From contig CM073200.1 of NCBI GenBank assembly GCA_037042915.1, positions 3,158,832-3,222,831 of the forward strand: a stretch of 64,000 nt of DNA. The letters are read 5' to 3'. Under the pieces are notes generated by a model. It was given only the letters and a program-made list of their open reading frames with translations. It did not search any database and was not told the DNA's origin. The stretch comes from Auricularia sp. M13. Taxonomy: Eukaryota; Basidiomycota; Agaricomycetes; Auriculariales; Auriculariaceae. Shown piece by piece: positions 1 through 10,917 of the stretch; position 1 is the first letter of the stretch; the number at the start of each line of letters is the position of its first letter. The position numbers and the translations under genes were made by a program.

Positions 1-762
1 AGGGCGGGTCAAACGGCTCTTTTGTCGATCCTTCGAAGACTTTCTGCGATTCGGGTGAAGAGGGGTGATGCTCAAACGTGTCGGGGTGGATGGTGCGCGC
101 GACCATGGCCAGAGGGAACGGCCTGTATGGCCTCGAGTTCATGGCTGAAGGTTGTGTGGAAGAAGGGCACGTACCCTATTTTCGCGAGTTGCGGGAGAGT
201 GCGCACGCCGTCTTCCTTATAGGCCATTGGATTCTGAGAGCATGAGGATCACACGTATCTAGGCGCAAAACGTGGGCGTACCAGCATGAAAGTATGCCAG
301 ACCATGAGCACGTCCAACGGAGGGAGTGTGTCCTCTTCCGGTGGCGCCGAAGTGCTCGAAAGCCATCTCTGGAATCTACAACCCGGGCATTGAGCTATCA
401 AATGCTACATGGGCACTTGCAGAACGTACCTACAAACGGCGCGGCATACAAACACTTCGATTGATCTCGTTAGCGAGTGAAGGTGCAGAATTTGTAGCGA
501 CGCTCGTACCCGTCCACGCAGCGTCATCGTCCAAGACAACATTGCTAGCTGAACCTGTGCTCTTATTCGCCTCGATCACAGCGGACTTGAGCACGCTGAA
601 AGCGGAAAGGATCCTCAGATGATCAAGCAGCTCTTCTACAGTGACCAAAGGCGGCGTATTGTGTGTCCCAATTGTAAAATGTCCTGGTAGATGCGCATCG
701 AGCTCATAGGCTGGCGGCGGAACGGTTTCGCGTCGCGAGTACGTTGGAGGGTCGGCAGACAT
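1..762 (-). CDS. Glycine-rich domain protein (GRDP-like), 3' part cut off by window edge
   Basis: The start ATG (760-762) opens MSADPPTYSRRET, and the gene runs off the left edge. The first exon holds a Pro-rich leader and then a helix (VTVEELLDHLRILSAF) that matches, position for position, the second GRDP gene at 7632-10400. Further exons are visible near 285-330 (PPLDVLMVWHTFML, the W-H-x-x-M-L signature of the family) and 1-230 (MAYKEDGVRTLPQL, and later STKEPFDPP, also found in the paralog as ATKEPFDPP). The family (DUF1399/GRDP) has no established biochemical activity; plant members are linked to stress and development. At least two introns are needed, and one junction near 120-140 is unclear because the frame changes there. 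The shared motifs make homology to the downstream gene secure. Whether this copy is intact cannot be judged from the fragment. Confidence 0.75.
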
Positions 763-1381
763 CAGGATCCACACTTCAGAGAGACTTGCGTTAAGTAGCG
801 GGCTGGTCAGTGTATCCGGACCGTGGTGGCGGTGTATGCAGGGGCGTTGGAAGCTGCCTGTCGGCCCCTGCCCTGTCCACCAGGATCTGTCAACGGATGC
901 GCAGTGACATGCGACAGGCAGCGCCAATATTAGCAATGTCCAGAGCCCAACTTGCGGCGCGCTTTATGGGAGGATTCTGCGAGCCTCGCACCCAGCCTTT
1001 CCGGGCGTAAGCGCGCCATATGTTCGCGCGTTGGGGACAGCTGTCAATAATATTACCGCGCCGTGCCATCCATAAAAAATGGGCAGGTGGTGAAGCAGGT
1101 TACGGTTAACTCCGTGACGCGTTGTCGGCTTTTAGACCTGTAAATACCGCCTCAGGCCATAAGTAAGGTCCCAAAGGCCTTGGATATCGCAACAACCAAT
1201 TATCTCAATCAATAGGTACCGTATTAGGTCACGAGTTCACTTCACGAAATCACAATACTGAAAAAATCAGTGTCAGGGCTTGTTGGGTTGCTGCCGCCGG
1301 CCCTCGGTCACCGCCATTCGTCATGTGATTAGCTCACTCTCTCTGCTGCTCACCTGTCGTCGCGCTCTTCCAAACCGCATT
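763..1381. other. Intergenic, divergent between GRDP copy 1 and acyl-CoA dehydrogenase
   Basis: The two genes point away from each other, so this stretch should hold both promoters. No clear TATA box, RNA gene or repeat was seen. Confidence 0.5.
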
Positions 1382-3553
1382 ATGAAGGTTGAAGATACCT
1401 TCTCCCAGGTGCGTTTGGATGTTTTACATGTGTTGCATCCGATTGACTGGTCTGCAGACTCCTCCGCCAGAAGTGAACCCATTTACTTCAGATTCGGTCT
1501 TGCCCTCGTTGCTGAAGAGATTATTGCCGCCATCGTACGGCGAATACGCTGCGCAGCATGCCGAATATTGACTTGACTTGGCGCAGATGCTATTCTGAAG
1601 TTTCTGAAGATCTCTCGCGGTTCGGGGAAGACATTGTCTCAAGTGCGCCAGAGCAGCTACGAGCGGACGATATCCTGACAACCATGTGACAGCTGTCAGA
1701 GCTATAGGGCCACTCGTCCATGAGCCAACTTTGACGCAGTACGATCACTGGGGACGCCGGATAGACCACCTGCAGACCTCCGAGGGCTGGCGCCTGCTGC
1801 GCGACTTCACTGTGCGCGAAGGCGTCGTAGCGCTATCGTATCAGCGTCGCCACGGCCAGTACTCGCGTGTGCATGCGTTATCTAAAGCGATGCTCATGGT
1901 TGGCGACACGTACACCATCCTCTGCCCCTTTGCCATGACGGATGGCGCTGCTCGCGGTTCGTAAGGCTTAAATTCCATGCGTGAGCGGCCTAATAAACCT
2001 CTTCGCAGCGATTGAGCTGTATGGCACGCCTGAGATGAAGCGAGACTACTTGTCGAAGCTCGTCAGGTAGCTGTGAGCTCTTTGTTTATACCACTTCTTA
2101 CAATTGTGCAGCTTTGACCCGAAGGTCGCCTATACGAGTGGACAGTGGATGACAGAGGTGCGCCCGCAATGGCCGTGTTACTTACGGACTGTTCTGATTT
2201 TGCGTCCTGGGCAACAGAAAACAGGTGGTTCGGATGTCTCTGGGACGGAAACAGTCGCCGTGGTCGCACCTGCGGGCGCACGGGACGCTGGACCTGCATA
2301 TACAATCAATGGCTTCAAGTGGTTCTCATCAGCGGCTGAAGGCAACATGGCGGTCGCCCTTGCACGGACTGAAGATTCCGCTACCAAGCCCGGCTCGCGA
2401 GGCCTTTCGCTATTCCTGATCCCATTGCGAACACCAGAGTACCCGTTGCCGTTAGCCAACGGTGTTCGCCTTCATCGACTGAAGAGCAAATTCGGCACGA
2501 AGGCGCTGCCTACGGCCGAACTCTCGCTGGACTCGACGCGCGGATTCCTGTTGGGCGAACGAGGTCACGGCGTGCGCTGTATCGCGCCCGTGCTGAACAT
2601 CACGCGCGTGTACAGCGCGGTGACGAGCGTCGGCAGCTTGCAGCGCGCGCTGTCCATCCCCGTCAACTATGCCCATCTACGAACGGTGGCAGGAGGGAAA
2701 CAGACACTGCGCGACACCCCGCTCTATGTAGCGGGCCTCGCGAGCGCTGCGCTCACCTACCGCGCGCTGACGCATTTTGTCATCCACGTCGTCTTGCTGC
2801 TGGGAAAGACCGAGTGCGGCGTTGCAAGCGAGGGCGAAGCAGCTGTGCTCCGCCTCCTTACGCCAGTTGCGAAAGCCTTCGCTGCTGAGCGCGCCGCGCC
2901 GCAGATCCAAGCTTGCATGCAGGCAATGGGTGGGCAGGGCTACATGGAAGAGACTGGACTTGCACGGTGCGTACCTGCGCTACAGTGACCAGTCTACCAA
3001 TCGACGGCATGTTTTTATCTAGCTTGGTGCGGGATCAGCTCGTCGAGACGATATGGGAAGGGACCAGCGCTGTCCTCGCCCACGACGTGATGCGCGCGGC
3101 TAGCGGGCGCGACAAGCCCGTCCAGCACTTCGTCGAGGTTTGCACACTACATACAAAGCGGTGCTCCATGCTGACGTCCTATAGTGGGCGCAGAAAATAA
3201 TTGACGCGTCTTCCAGCCCGTCGCCAAGCGCGGCTGCCGTGCAGAAGCTCAGAGAGACTATAACCGGTCTACCATCCCTCTTTGCCAAGGCTCGAACAAA
3301 CCCACTCCTCCCGAAAGCTATCTTGGACACACTCGGGCATGTCGCCGCCGGCGTCGTCCTTCTCGAGCACGCCGCGTGGTCTAGAGCAGAGAACCGCGAG
3401 GAAAGCAGAGCGGACGCGGAAGCGTTTCGCCGGTGGGTGCTTGAGGAAGGTCCCCGCGACGTGGGTGTTCTCGGCGCCGCAAACGTCGAGGCCCGGACGC
3501 GTCTGGACGCCGCTCTGGCCTTTGGGCAACACCTCGGGACGGCGAAACTCTGA
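1382..3553 (+). CDS. Acyl-CoA dehydrogenase, AidB-like
   Basis: FAD-dependent acyl-CoA dehydrogenase fold, closest in layout to the AidB/fungal acyl-CoA dehydrogenase-oxidase group. Nine exons give an open frame of 578 aa: 1382-1408, 1458-1534, 1587-1642, 1708-1956, 2009-2066, 2112-2157, 2218-2966, 3023-3137 and 3194-3553. Visible landmarks are an N-terminal helical region (VNPFTSDSVLPSLL), YDHWGRRIDHLQTSEGWR typical of AidB proteins, the flavin-contacting MTEKTGGSDVS, the beta-domain FKWFSSAAEGNMAVALART, and the C-terminal MQAMGGQGYMEETGLAR followed by ETIWEGTS. The length fits the family. AidB homologs bind DNA in bacteria, but fungal members are more often assumed to act in lipid or branched-chain acyl-CoA oxidation; substrate and compartment cannot be read from the sequence. 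The tiny first exon (9 codons) decides the start: the ATG at 1382 joins in phase to exon 2. The 1643-1707 intron keeps the frame where a naive reading meets TGA. Confidence 0.88.
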
Positions 3554-4100
3554 GCTGTGAGTTGCACGACCGTGAGAGCCCGTACGGGTGCCCGTATGCC
3601 TGATTGTACAACATAACTTCTCGCAAGATCCCTTGAAGCGCGTATCTCGTAGCCATCGCGGCTCCCGCATACTTCATACCAAGTTGCAGCGAATTTCTAT
3701 TCATATAGTACAGCTCTACGAGCTGTCTACTCGGAGTACACAGTGCGAGAGTTCCGTTGCCGGTCCAAATTATCAACACTTATAGTTTCATTCAATCCAG
3801 TTGTTCTTCCGAAAGCCCCCACTCAGCGTATCGCCTTGGGATTGAAGTCAATACTCACCAATCAATGGAGACTCGCAAGTAGCATAGCGAATTGCGGCCG
3901 GCAGGTCTGCATCTTCCCACGCACCCGCTTTAGCCAGATACCAGAATATCTCTATCTAAATATGGTCCCGCTCGCACTTCTTTCACATCTAGTAAGCCCG
4001 GACTCGACAAGTTTCGCGTTTATGTGGTAACTTACGCTGTTCGCAGCGATTATTGGGAATAAGTAAACGCGCGCTTCTTCAGCTGATTCTGAGCCATCAG
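3554..4100. other. Intergenic between acyl-CoA dehydrogenase and P450
   Basis: Only short unsupported ORFs; no protein family recognised. The 3' end of this interval abuts the 47-bp tandem repeat. Confidence 0.5.
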
Positions 4101-4255
4101 GCTCGGGCGCCGAGCACACCCTCCAGAGGCTGCCAGCCATGTACATGGCTCGGGCGCCGAGCACGCCCACCCCAGGCTGCCAGCCATGTACATGGCTCGG
4201 GCCCCGAGCACGCCCTCCCAGACTGCCAGCCATGTAGATGGCTCGGGCCCCGAGT
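4101..4255. repeat. 47-bp minisatellite with two palindromes per unit, upstream of P450
   Basis: Three units of 47, 47 and 46 bp (starting at 4101, 4148 and 4195) plus a partial fourth (4241-4255). Each unit starts with GCTCGGGCSCCGAGC; in units 3 and 4 this is GCTCGGGCCCCGAG(C/T), in unit 3 a perfect 7+1+7 inverted repeat. Each unit ends in the 12-bp palindrome CCATGTACATGG (one substitution in unit 3). The array ends 57 bp before the P450 start codon, so it lies in the promoter or 5' UTR. Confidence 0.9.
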
Positions 4256-4312
4256 GAACCTTATAACCATCGGAACTGGAGGCTCAGTCAACGCCGTCTC
4301 AATCCCGCCGCT

Positions 4313-6717
4313 ATGAACCTCAGCGATCACTGGATGTTAGGCCTTACAGGCATTGTGCTGTTCTTCCTCGTCAGACGCTGGTTCGATTTCCGTGCTCGCG
4401 TGCGTGCGGTCGGACCAGACCTCCCTGGCTTTCGCCTGTTATTGCATACAATGGTTCCGCTGCCATGGGCAAGACTGAAGGGTATTAGCGTATCTCGTCC
4501 GTGGGACTGGGAGCGGAGGTTCGAAAGTACGTCTTCTCCGGCGCGCAAGGCCGACATGCTCATCTTCACAGACTACAAGACGTTTGGCTGCGACATATAC
4601 AGCAGCGTAGGCTTCCCTATACCTGGTTGAACCGCATCTCAGAGATCGCAGGTGGCAGCTTTCCCGTATCCATTCGTCTCGGTTCACATTGCGGATCCTG
4701 CTGTCGTTCGGGTCCGTAAGGCCGGGCCTATGGGGTCTGCTGCCTGGCTAACATCGCTCGCGCAGGAAATTACCCTCTCTCGTCCGCGCTTCCCGAAACC
4801 CGTCAAGTTTTACCACTTGTTCAGCGTCTTCGGCCCCAACATCTTGGCTTCAGGTGAGTTAATCGCAAGCATCTCATATATATGCGCAACTGATGCGACT
4901 TGCTTAGAGTTCGAACAGCACAGGCGATTCCGCAAATCGGTCGCGCCAGCCTTCAGCGAGGTGCGCTCAGTCCCCCTCGGATTCTCAAGCGTGCGAACTT
5001 ACCCCTCCCGCAGCGCAACAATAAGGCCGTTTGGGACGAATCCGTAAGCTCAGCAGATTCGATGTTGTGCTGAAACTGAGTCGAGAGAACTCAGATCAAA
5101 GTCGTTGAAGAGCTGTTCGAAACGCCTCAGTGGAAGGATAAAACGATGATCGAATTCGAACACGTTGCCGAGTTGACGTTACAAATCGCGCTTTTTGTTA
5201 TCAGTGCCGCAGGTTCGTCATTCCCGCCACTAGGGTCCGCTTCATACTGACGACCGTGCAGGGTTTGGCCGCCAGGTATCTTGGGAAGACAACGAAAAAG
5301 TGCCCGCTGGTTAGTTTCTCTCGGTAGAGTGATTGCGACACGCTCACATTGCGCTCAGGTCACACAATGACCTATAAAGAAGCTGTCTTTACAAGCATAT
5401 CCAATCTACTCATCAAATTCCTCGTTCCACGTTGGGCGACATTTCTCAATCCGAAATGGCGCCGCGTGTCTCTTGCTTTCGATGAATTTCATGTGCGCTG
5501 GACCACTGGTTCAGTTTATATTGCTAACTCGGAGTGTGCGCCTAGCTCTATATGAAGGAAATGGTGCATCAGCGGCGCAACAGGCTTGAGAAGGGCGAGC
5601 ATGTCGACCTGTTTAGCGGGCTCGTAGATGCTGATGACGGCCCTGCCGGTCGCCTCACCGACGAGGAGATCGTTGGTGAATTCTGGTCATGATTATTTAC
5701 TCCAACTCATAACTTACTGAGTTCTGTAGGGAACATCTTCATCTTCTTGGTCGCCGGACACGAGGTTCATCATAACATCCCCAACCACACGCATCTGATT
5801 GACTGGTTATAAAGACTACAGCGCACACGTTAGCTTTCACTTTCGGACTTCTGGCCTTATATCAAGACGAGCAGGAGAAGCTCTACCAACACATTATATC
5901 CGTTATGGGCACAGCGGGCGACATCCCCGTGAGTCCCTCCCGGTCCCTGGCACATCTCTGTCTCCTGGGTCGATGCTTATAACGGATATTTTAGGGATAT
6001 GAGGAAATGAACAGTTTCACGTACTGCATGGCGTACGATGCTGCGTATCCGGACTCCTGGAGGGTGTACTGATACGGCAATTTCTTGCAGTGTCATGTAC
6101 GAAACGCTGCGACTCTTCCCAACTGTGCCTGGTGTTGGCAAGTACACTGCCGAAGACACTGTGGTCACTACGACGGCCACCAGGCCAGATGGGACCCATT
6201 ATCCCAAGCAGGTATTCATCGCAGCAAATACTCCAATCGAGATCAGTGTCACCGGCATGCACTACAATCGTGCGTTGAGCAGCCCCCTCCATCCAGAAGA
6301 TTGTTCACTGATTTACAAAGCGCGGTATTGGCCTAACCCTCATGAGTTCCGCCCTTCGCGATTCCTCGGCGACTATCCACGCGACGCATTTATGCCTTTC
6401 TCGGCTGGCGTGCGCGCGTGCATTGGGAGGCGGTTTGTGGGCTCCTCCTCGAATGTGGCTGTCACTGACGCGGTCACAGGTTCGCAGAGACGGAGTACGT
6501 CGCCATTCTCGTTAGGATCCTGAGCCGGTACAAGGTTAGCGTCAAGGACAAGCCGGAGTGGGTGGGCCTGTCGGTCGAGGACAAACGCGAGCGGCTGATG
6601 AAGGCCGCGCCCGATCTCTCCCTCACGTAAGCCCATTCTTCAATACTCCCACCTTCTAGTGTTTACTTGGAACATCGCAGTCCGAAGCAAATTCCCATCC
6701 GATTCACCAGACGCTGA
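4313..6717 (+). CDS. Cytochrome P450 monooxygenase, membrane-anchored
   Basis: Heme-thiolate monooxygenase, probably ER-bound. The N-terminus (MNLSDHWMLGLTGIVLFFLV) is a signal-anchor helix followed by a basic stretch. Motifs appear in the right order across many short introns: I-helix AGHETTAHT (split by an intron near 5770-5818), ExxR helix YETLR (about 6100), PERF-type FRPSRF (about 6350), and heme loop FSAGVRACIGRR (about 6400-6430) with the axial Cys. The last exon is very short and ends PKQIPIRFTRR-stop at 6715-6717. About ten or more introns are needed, all with plausible GT-AG ends; a branch-point-like region precedes several acceptors. The layout resembles basidiomycete secondary-metabolism or xenobiotic P450s of the CYP512/CYP5150-like expansions, but the family cannot be fixed by eye. 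Neighbours (acyl-CoA dehydrogenase upstream, GRDP genes on both sides) do not define a pathway. The minisatellite next to the start may affect expression. Confidence 0.88.
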
Positions 6718-7631
6718 GTCTAGCACGCTCGACGCGCACGCGATTGCAGGTCCGAATTGTAAACACACTGCAATTATCGAATGCCACTTCTCCATATCGA
6801 CCGCATGACTAAATGGGAGGCCATATCACGCTGCCAGCCTTTCTTGGGCTGCGGCTTCATAACTACACGGCCCGTGTTACGGTGGAAGACCACACCGCCG
6901 GATTCCTGTAGCCGCCTATAGCCCATATTCCTGCTCCCACGGCAAGATCTCTGGAAAGCGAGTGAGACCTGCACCTGAGCATCATGGCCGAAACCGGTCC
7001 GCGCTGTTTGCGCTGTGCAGCAAGCCACCTCAAGCCATTTGCAAGACATTGCTCTTCTTGCGCCGCATGAACGCCCAATCATTGGCTGCTGAGGTTGACC
7101 ACCGCTTATCATGTTAACCGAGGGTGCAGTGCGCTCTTGCTACTAGTACTCTGCCCTTTGAGCATCTTCATCTGAAGAGTCTATTCCGTGCCTGTCAGAT
7201 TTTACTGCGGCGCGACGTGTGTTATCGGCCTGGCCTGGGTCGCTCCAGTTCTATCGTTCAGGGACACAGGTCGACTGCGTCTCAATGTGCTGGCTACCGG
7301 CTATTCTGCCACCCGCTTTGAACTCTAGCATCGAACATGATGATCTGAATTTCTCGGTTTGTCGGACCTTTTAGATCATGAGCGCTTCATCCTATGCATC
7401 GTTCTTTCTGTCCCTGAAGCTGGCAATCGCACTGGTGCCAGTATTCTGCTCATATTCCTAGCTGAATGCTATTGGTCGACTTGAGATCGGTATTTATTAT
7501 GATTACACTTTACCGTGATGCTCTCCTGCGTGCAAGATGTTCTGACCGCCATGACCGAGGAGTGAGGGATATCTCGGCGCGACACCGCGCGTGCCGGGTC
7601 GGATAGTGTTGCAAGTACGCGAATTCCAGAC
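6718..7631. other. Intergenic, convergent between P450 and GRDP copy 2
   Basis: About 0.9 kb between two converging 3' ends. Short ORFs only, none with recognisable composition or motif. Confidence 0.5.
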
Positions 7632-10400
7632 TCAGGATCCGCCACCACCACACCCACCGCCTCCTCCGCCACATCCTCCTCCACCACATCCGCCGCTCCC
7701 ACTCCCACAAGCGCTGCCAGATGCCCCACCACATCCTCCTGTTGCACAACCTGCTATGCCAGGCCCGACAGCACATGCCTTCGAGAGAATCATCAGGTCT
7801 ATCTCGACAGAGATTTAGAGCGAAACGCACCGCTCCGTTCGAAGGCGTGCCACAACCGGCCACAATACCGCCGCCGTGCGCACCGCAGGCGGCACCCCCA
7901 TATCTGGCCGTAAAAAGCTCAAATCAACTATCTCAGCTTGTTTAAGCATACACACCCGTAAAATCCATATGGCACGGGGCTCACACCCCAAAATGCTATA
8001 GGGTGGAAGAATGCTGCTTGGTGTGCGGCGTCGTCAGCTTCGCCGCGCTTCTGGTTGGCGCGGCGTTCCTGCAATTCCGTCCAGGCATTAGCGCGCCCTT
8101 GTTCGACATCCCTCCTGCGTCGTTCCAACTGCTCGCGGCGCCGCTGCTCCCTTTGCGCGCGGCGTGACGCGGATTCGTGCGCTGTGGCGAGTACAACGGA
8201 GTTGTGATCGGAAGGATGCGTCGCGTCAGCGTCTACATCCTCCGTTGAGACGAGGTCGGGCCGTTCGTTACGAGGAGCCGCCGGGTCAGTCGTCGAGCGC
8301 TGCTTGCGTTGAGACGAGCCTGGAAGAATGGATGAAATGCGGCGCATGGTCTGCGAGATGCCTGATTCGGATGGCGCTAGGCAGCCGCAGACGGAATAAG
8401 GTACTCCATAACGTTTCTTGAGGATCCGATCAGCAACGATCCAGAATCTGAATACTCAGTCTCACCATCCAGGCCTGGGCAGTCAGGTCGAACGCGTTCG
8501 AAAGAGTATTCTCCTCGACTTTATCGTCATGGTCCGGTGTGCGTCCGATGAGCTGCTGAGTATCCAACCTACACAGTGGTTGAGCGTTTTTTGCCAGTGG
8601 GTTTTGCACGCAATTGGTGAAATCACCTGTACGAAATTCCTTGCAATTGATGAGTATGCCATGCAAGGTCGATGTCCTAGACAATAATCAATCATCAGGT
8701 TTCATGGATATCGATTTGAGACCGCTTACGAGTGTCGGGACAAAAAATGAGGACGGGATTGATGACATGAGGTCGAGGAACGCATGGTAGCGGGCCACGC
8801 CCCTGACCAAGGGCGTTGGGTCTTCGCGAAACCTGTCCGGAACGGTCCATCGCATGTTTACCATCTTCTGGATGAACCCTCCCTGGCGCATCACTGCTCC
8901 CGTCAGTTCCATGGAGAACGGGCTGGGAAAACTGTAGTGGCGCAGGATTCCTCTCACTCTAGTATAAAAAAATCAGTGGTATGCCTTGGAAACGAGCAGG
9001 TAGTACGCACAGAGGCGGCACACGCAACGTCGTCCCCGTGGAGATTTGGTAGGCCCGTGTGCACCACACAACCAGGTTGGACATTTTCCAGTCGACCATC
9101 TCCGCTATGCTGGCGCCTGAAGCTTCTGCAATGTCTGTACTGATAGGACGTCTCTGTTCCAATGTGAATAAGCAGGCACCTCCAATGGCGGTGAGCTGAC
9201 CGACGTACACCCACAAAGCTCTGCATCATCTTTCGTCCTCTGAGTTCGTCGAACTGCTTAAGGACACCACTATCGACAGTATAAGTATATGCAAATGACC
9301 ACCATTCGCGAATCACTCACGCGAAGAAAAAAGTCCCAGCAGTCTCGGGGTTGCCTTCGGAGATGCGCCATTTAACGAGCTCGTTGCAAAATTTACGAAC
9401 ACCGAACGCCTGACGGGTGAAATCGCTTTTAGCCATTTCGCCGGAGAAAGACAGGACTCGTACGCACTTCATGGTCGACGATATGTCCACATGTCGAGCA
9501 GGCGGCCTTGAAGCCGCGCTGCGCCCATCCGGTACCCTCCTTGTTGATCCAGGGCCAAAGAAACTGCTGATCTTCGGTCACGCAACACGGGCACGAAACA
9601 AGGACCATGTCCGCGGCAGTCGTGACGAGCGGTGGATCAAACGGTTCCTTTGTCGCGGACTCGAACTTCTTGCGGTTCTCCGCGGAGACGGTCATCGTCG
9701 ATTCTCCAGGTTCGAGCGCCTTTGCAACAGCGGCCAACGGAAATGATCTAAGCGAGTTTGGCCAAGTTGCATATGTGCAAATGCTCTGAGACTGCTCACC
9801 CAAGCTGTGGGAGCTGAGGTAACACGCGGTGCCCATCCTCCTTATACGTTAGAGGGTTCTATTGCGCCCAGGATAAGTAGCTCAGTCAAAGTAGAGAGCT
9901 TGTGGCACCGGATTACTCACGAGCATGTAGGAATGCCAGACCATCAGCACGTCTAACGGAGGAAGTGCGTCGCCGTTACTCATGGATCCAGGTGAACTTG
10001 CAATCCAACGTTCGAATCTAGTCGGTAATTGGCACTGGGTTGGCATCTCGATGTGAATGGCAATTGAGGCGTCGTACCTGTGGACCGCACGGCATAGGAA
10101 GACTGAAAGTGTGCAAAGATTAACATTCGACTTCACGATCGACCAATATTCGGACTTGCCTGTCCACGCATCATCCGCATCGAGTTGAATATCAGACTGC
10201 TTCTCGGAATTGCGGTTGACCACCGATGCCTTGAGCAGGTTGAACGCATCGAGCAGGCGCAAATGAGCGATGAGGTCCTCTACGCCGACGACCGGCTCTA
10301 CTGCTTTCCCAGCAACTGTGAAGTGCTTGGGAAGGAGTTCGCGGTACAGCGGCGGAGCGGCCTCGACGCGTTCGTAATTCGGCGGTTCGTTCGAGGACAT
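7632..10400 (-). CDS. Glycine-rich domain protein (GRDP-like), complete, Gly/Cys-rich C-terminus
   Basis: Start at 10398-10400 (MSSNEPPNYERVEAAPPLYRE); stop TGA at 7632-7634. In order: a Pro-rich leader and helix VEDLIAHLRLLDAFNLL (res about 40-60); LPPLDVLMVWHSYML, the family W-H-x-x-M-L element; ATKEPFDPP; a CPCC...CSTCGH cysteine cluster (possible metal site) near 9560-9700; ARYHAFLDLMSS; DIDLAWHTHQL near 8650; and DHDDKVEENTLSNAF near 8510. A charged, Arg/Glu-rich segment (7990-8340, likely coiled) and a tail of repeated GGGGC units follow. Two C-terminal introns (about 7900-7955, and a 52-nt one near 7780-7830) put the tail in the glycine frame rather than the competing frames. Such a glycine-rich tail is what names the family. 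Function is unknown; plant GRDPs respond to stress. It is a paralog of the truncated gene at 1-762. Exon borders are inferred. Confidence 0.82.
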
Positions 10401-10440
10401 GGCAGGGGGTTGCTAGCAGTCGATGCATCGAGTCGCGCTC

Positions 10441-10448
10441 TTTATATA
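10441..10448 (-). promoter_or_regulatory. TATA box of GRDP copy 2
   Basis: TATATAAA on the minus strand, 41-48 nt upstream of the ATG at 10400. The remaining 0.47 kb to NLE1 is shared divergent promoter space with no other recognised element. Confidence 0.55.
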
Positions 10449-10917
10449 CCACTGCCGCGGGCTAACCCAACCAAGCAGTGCATGCACCGGATGTCCCGAC
10501 CAGGCGCCAGGCACACGGGATTTCAGAGCGTGAAGCAGATGGACGTTGCCTGCCAGATGTGCTTAGAACGGCGTTGCATTGTTTATGAGTGCTGCAATCT
10601 TGGAGTGAGCACGGGTCATTACGCAACCTGCTGCGCAAGATAGTTCCTGCCGGAAAAGCTGGATGAAACCAATATAATTATTGCCTTTGTAGTGTTGCCG
10701 TAGCGGTCGGGTAATTTACCGGGATTATTGCCCTCACAGCTAGGGTATGGCTGTGTCAGGCCGTGGGACAGTGACTACTGGTATCGTCGAAAAATGGGAT
10801 AATTTATGAGCATTCCTAGACGCTGTCCAGTTCATCGAGGACATGGCAGGTTGAAGACAACGTTGAAAGAAGTTCGGCCAGTGCCGACATCGTTGCTGTA
10901 TCGTTTTTGCACCAAGC

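Noticed and set aside
1643-1707. Apparent frameshift with in-frame TGA in the acyl-CoA dehydrogenase
   Set aside because: An intron of 65 nt with GT-AG ends removes it and restores the conserved segment.
7469-7863. ORFs rich in Val/Ala or Trp/Arg at the GRDP 3' end
   Set aside because: They are alternative frames of the GGN-repeat; the glycine frame fits the family and an available short intron.
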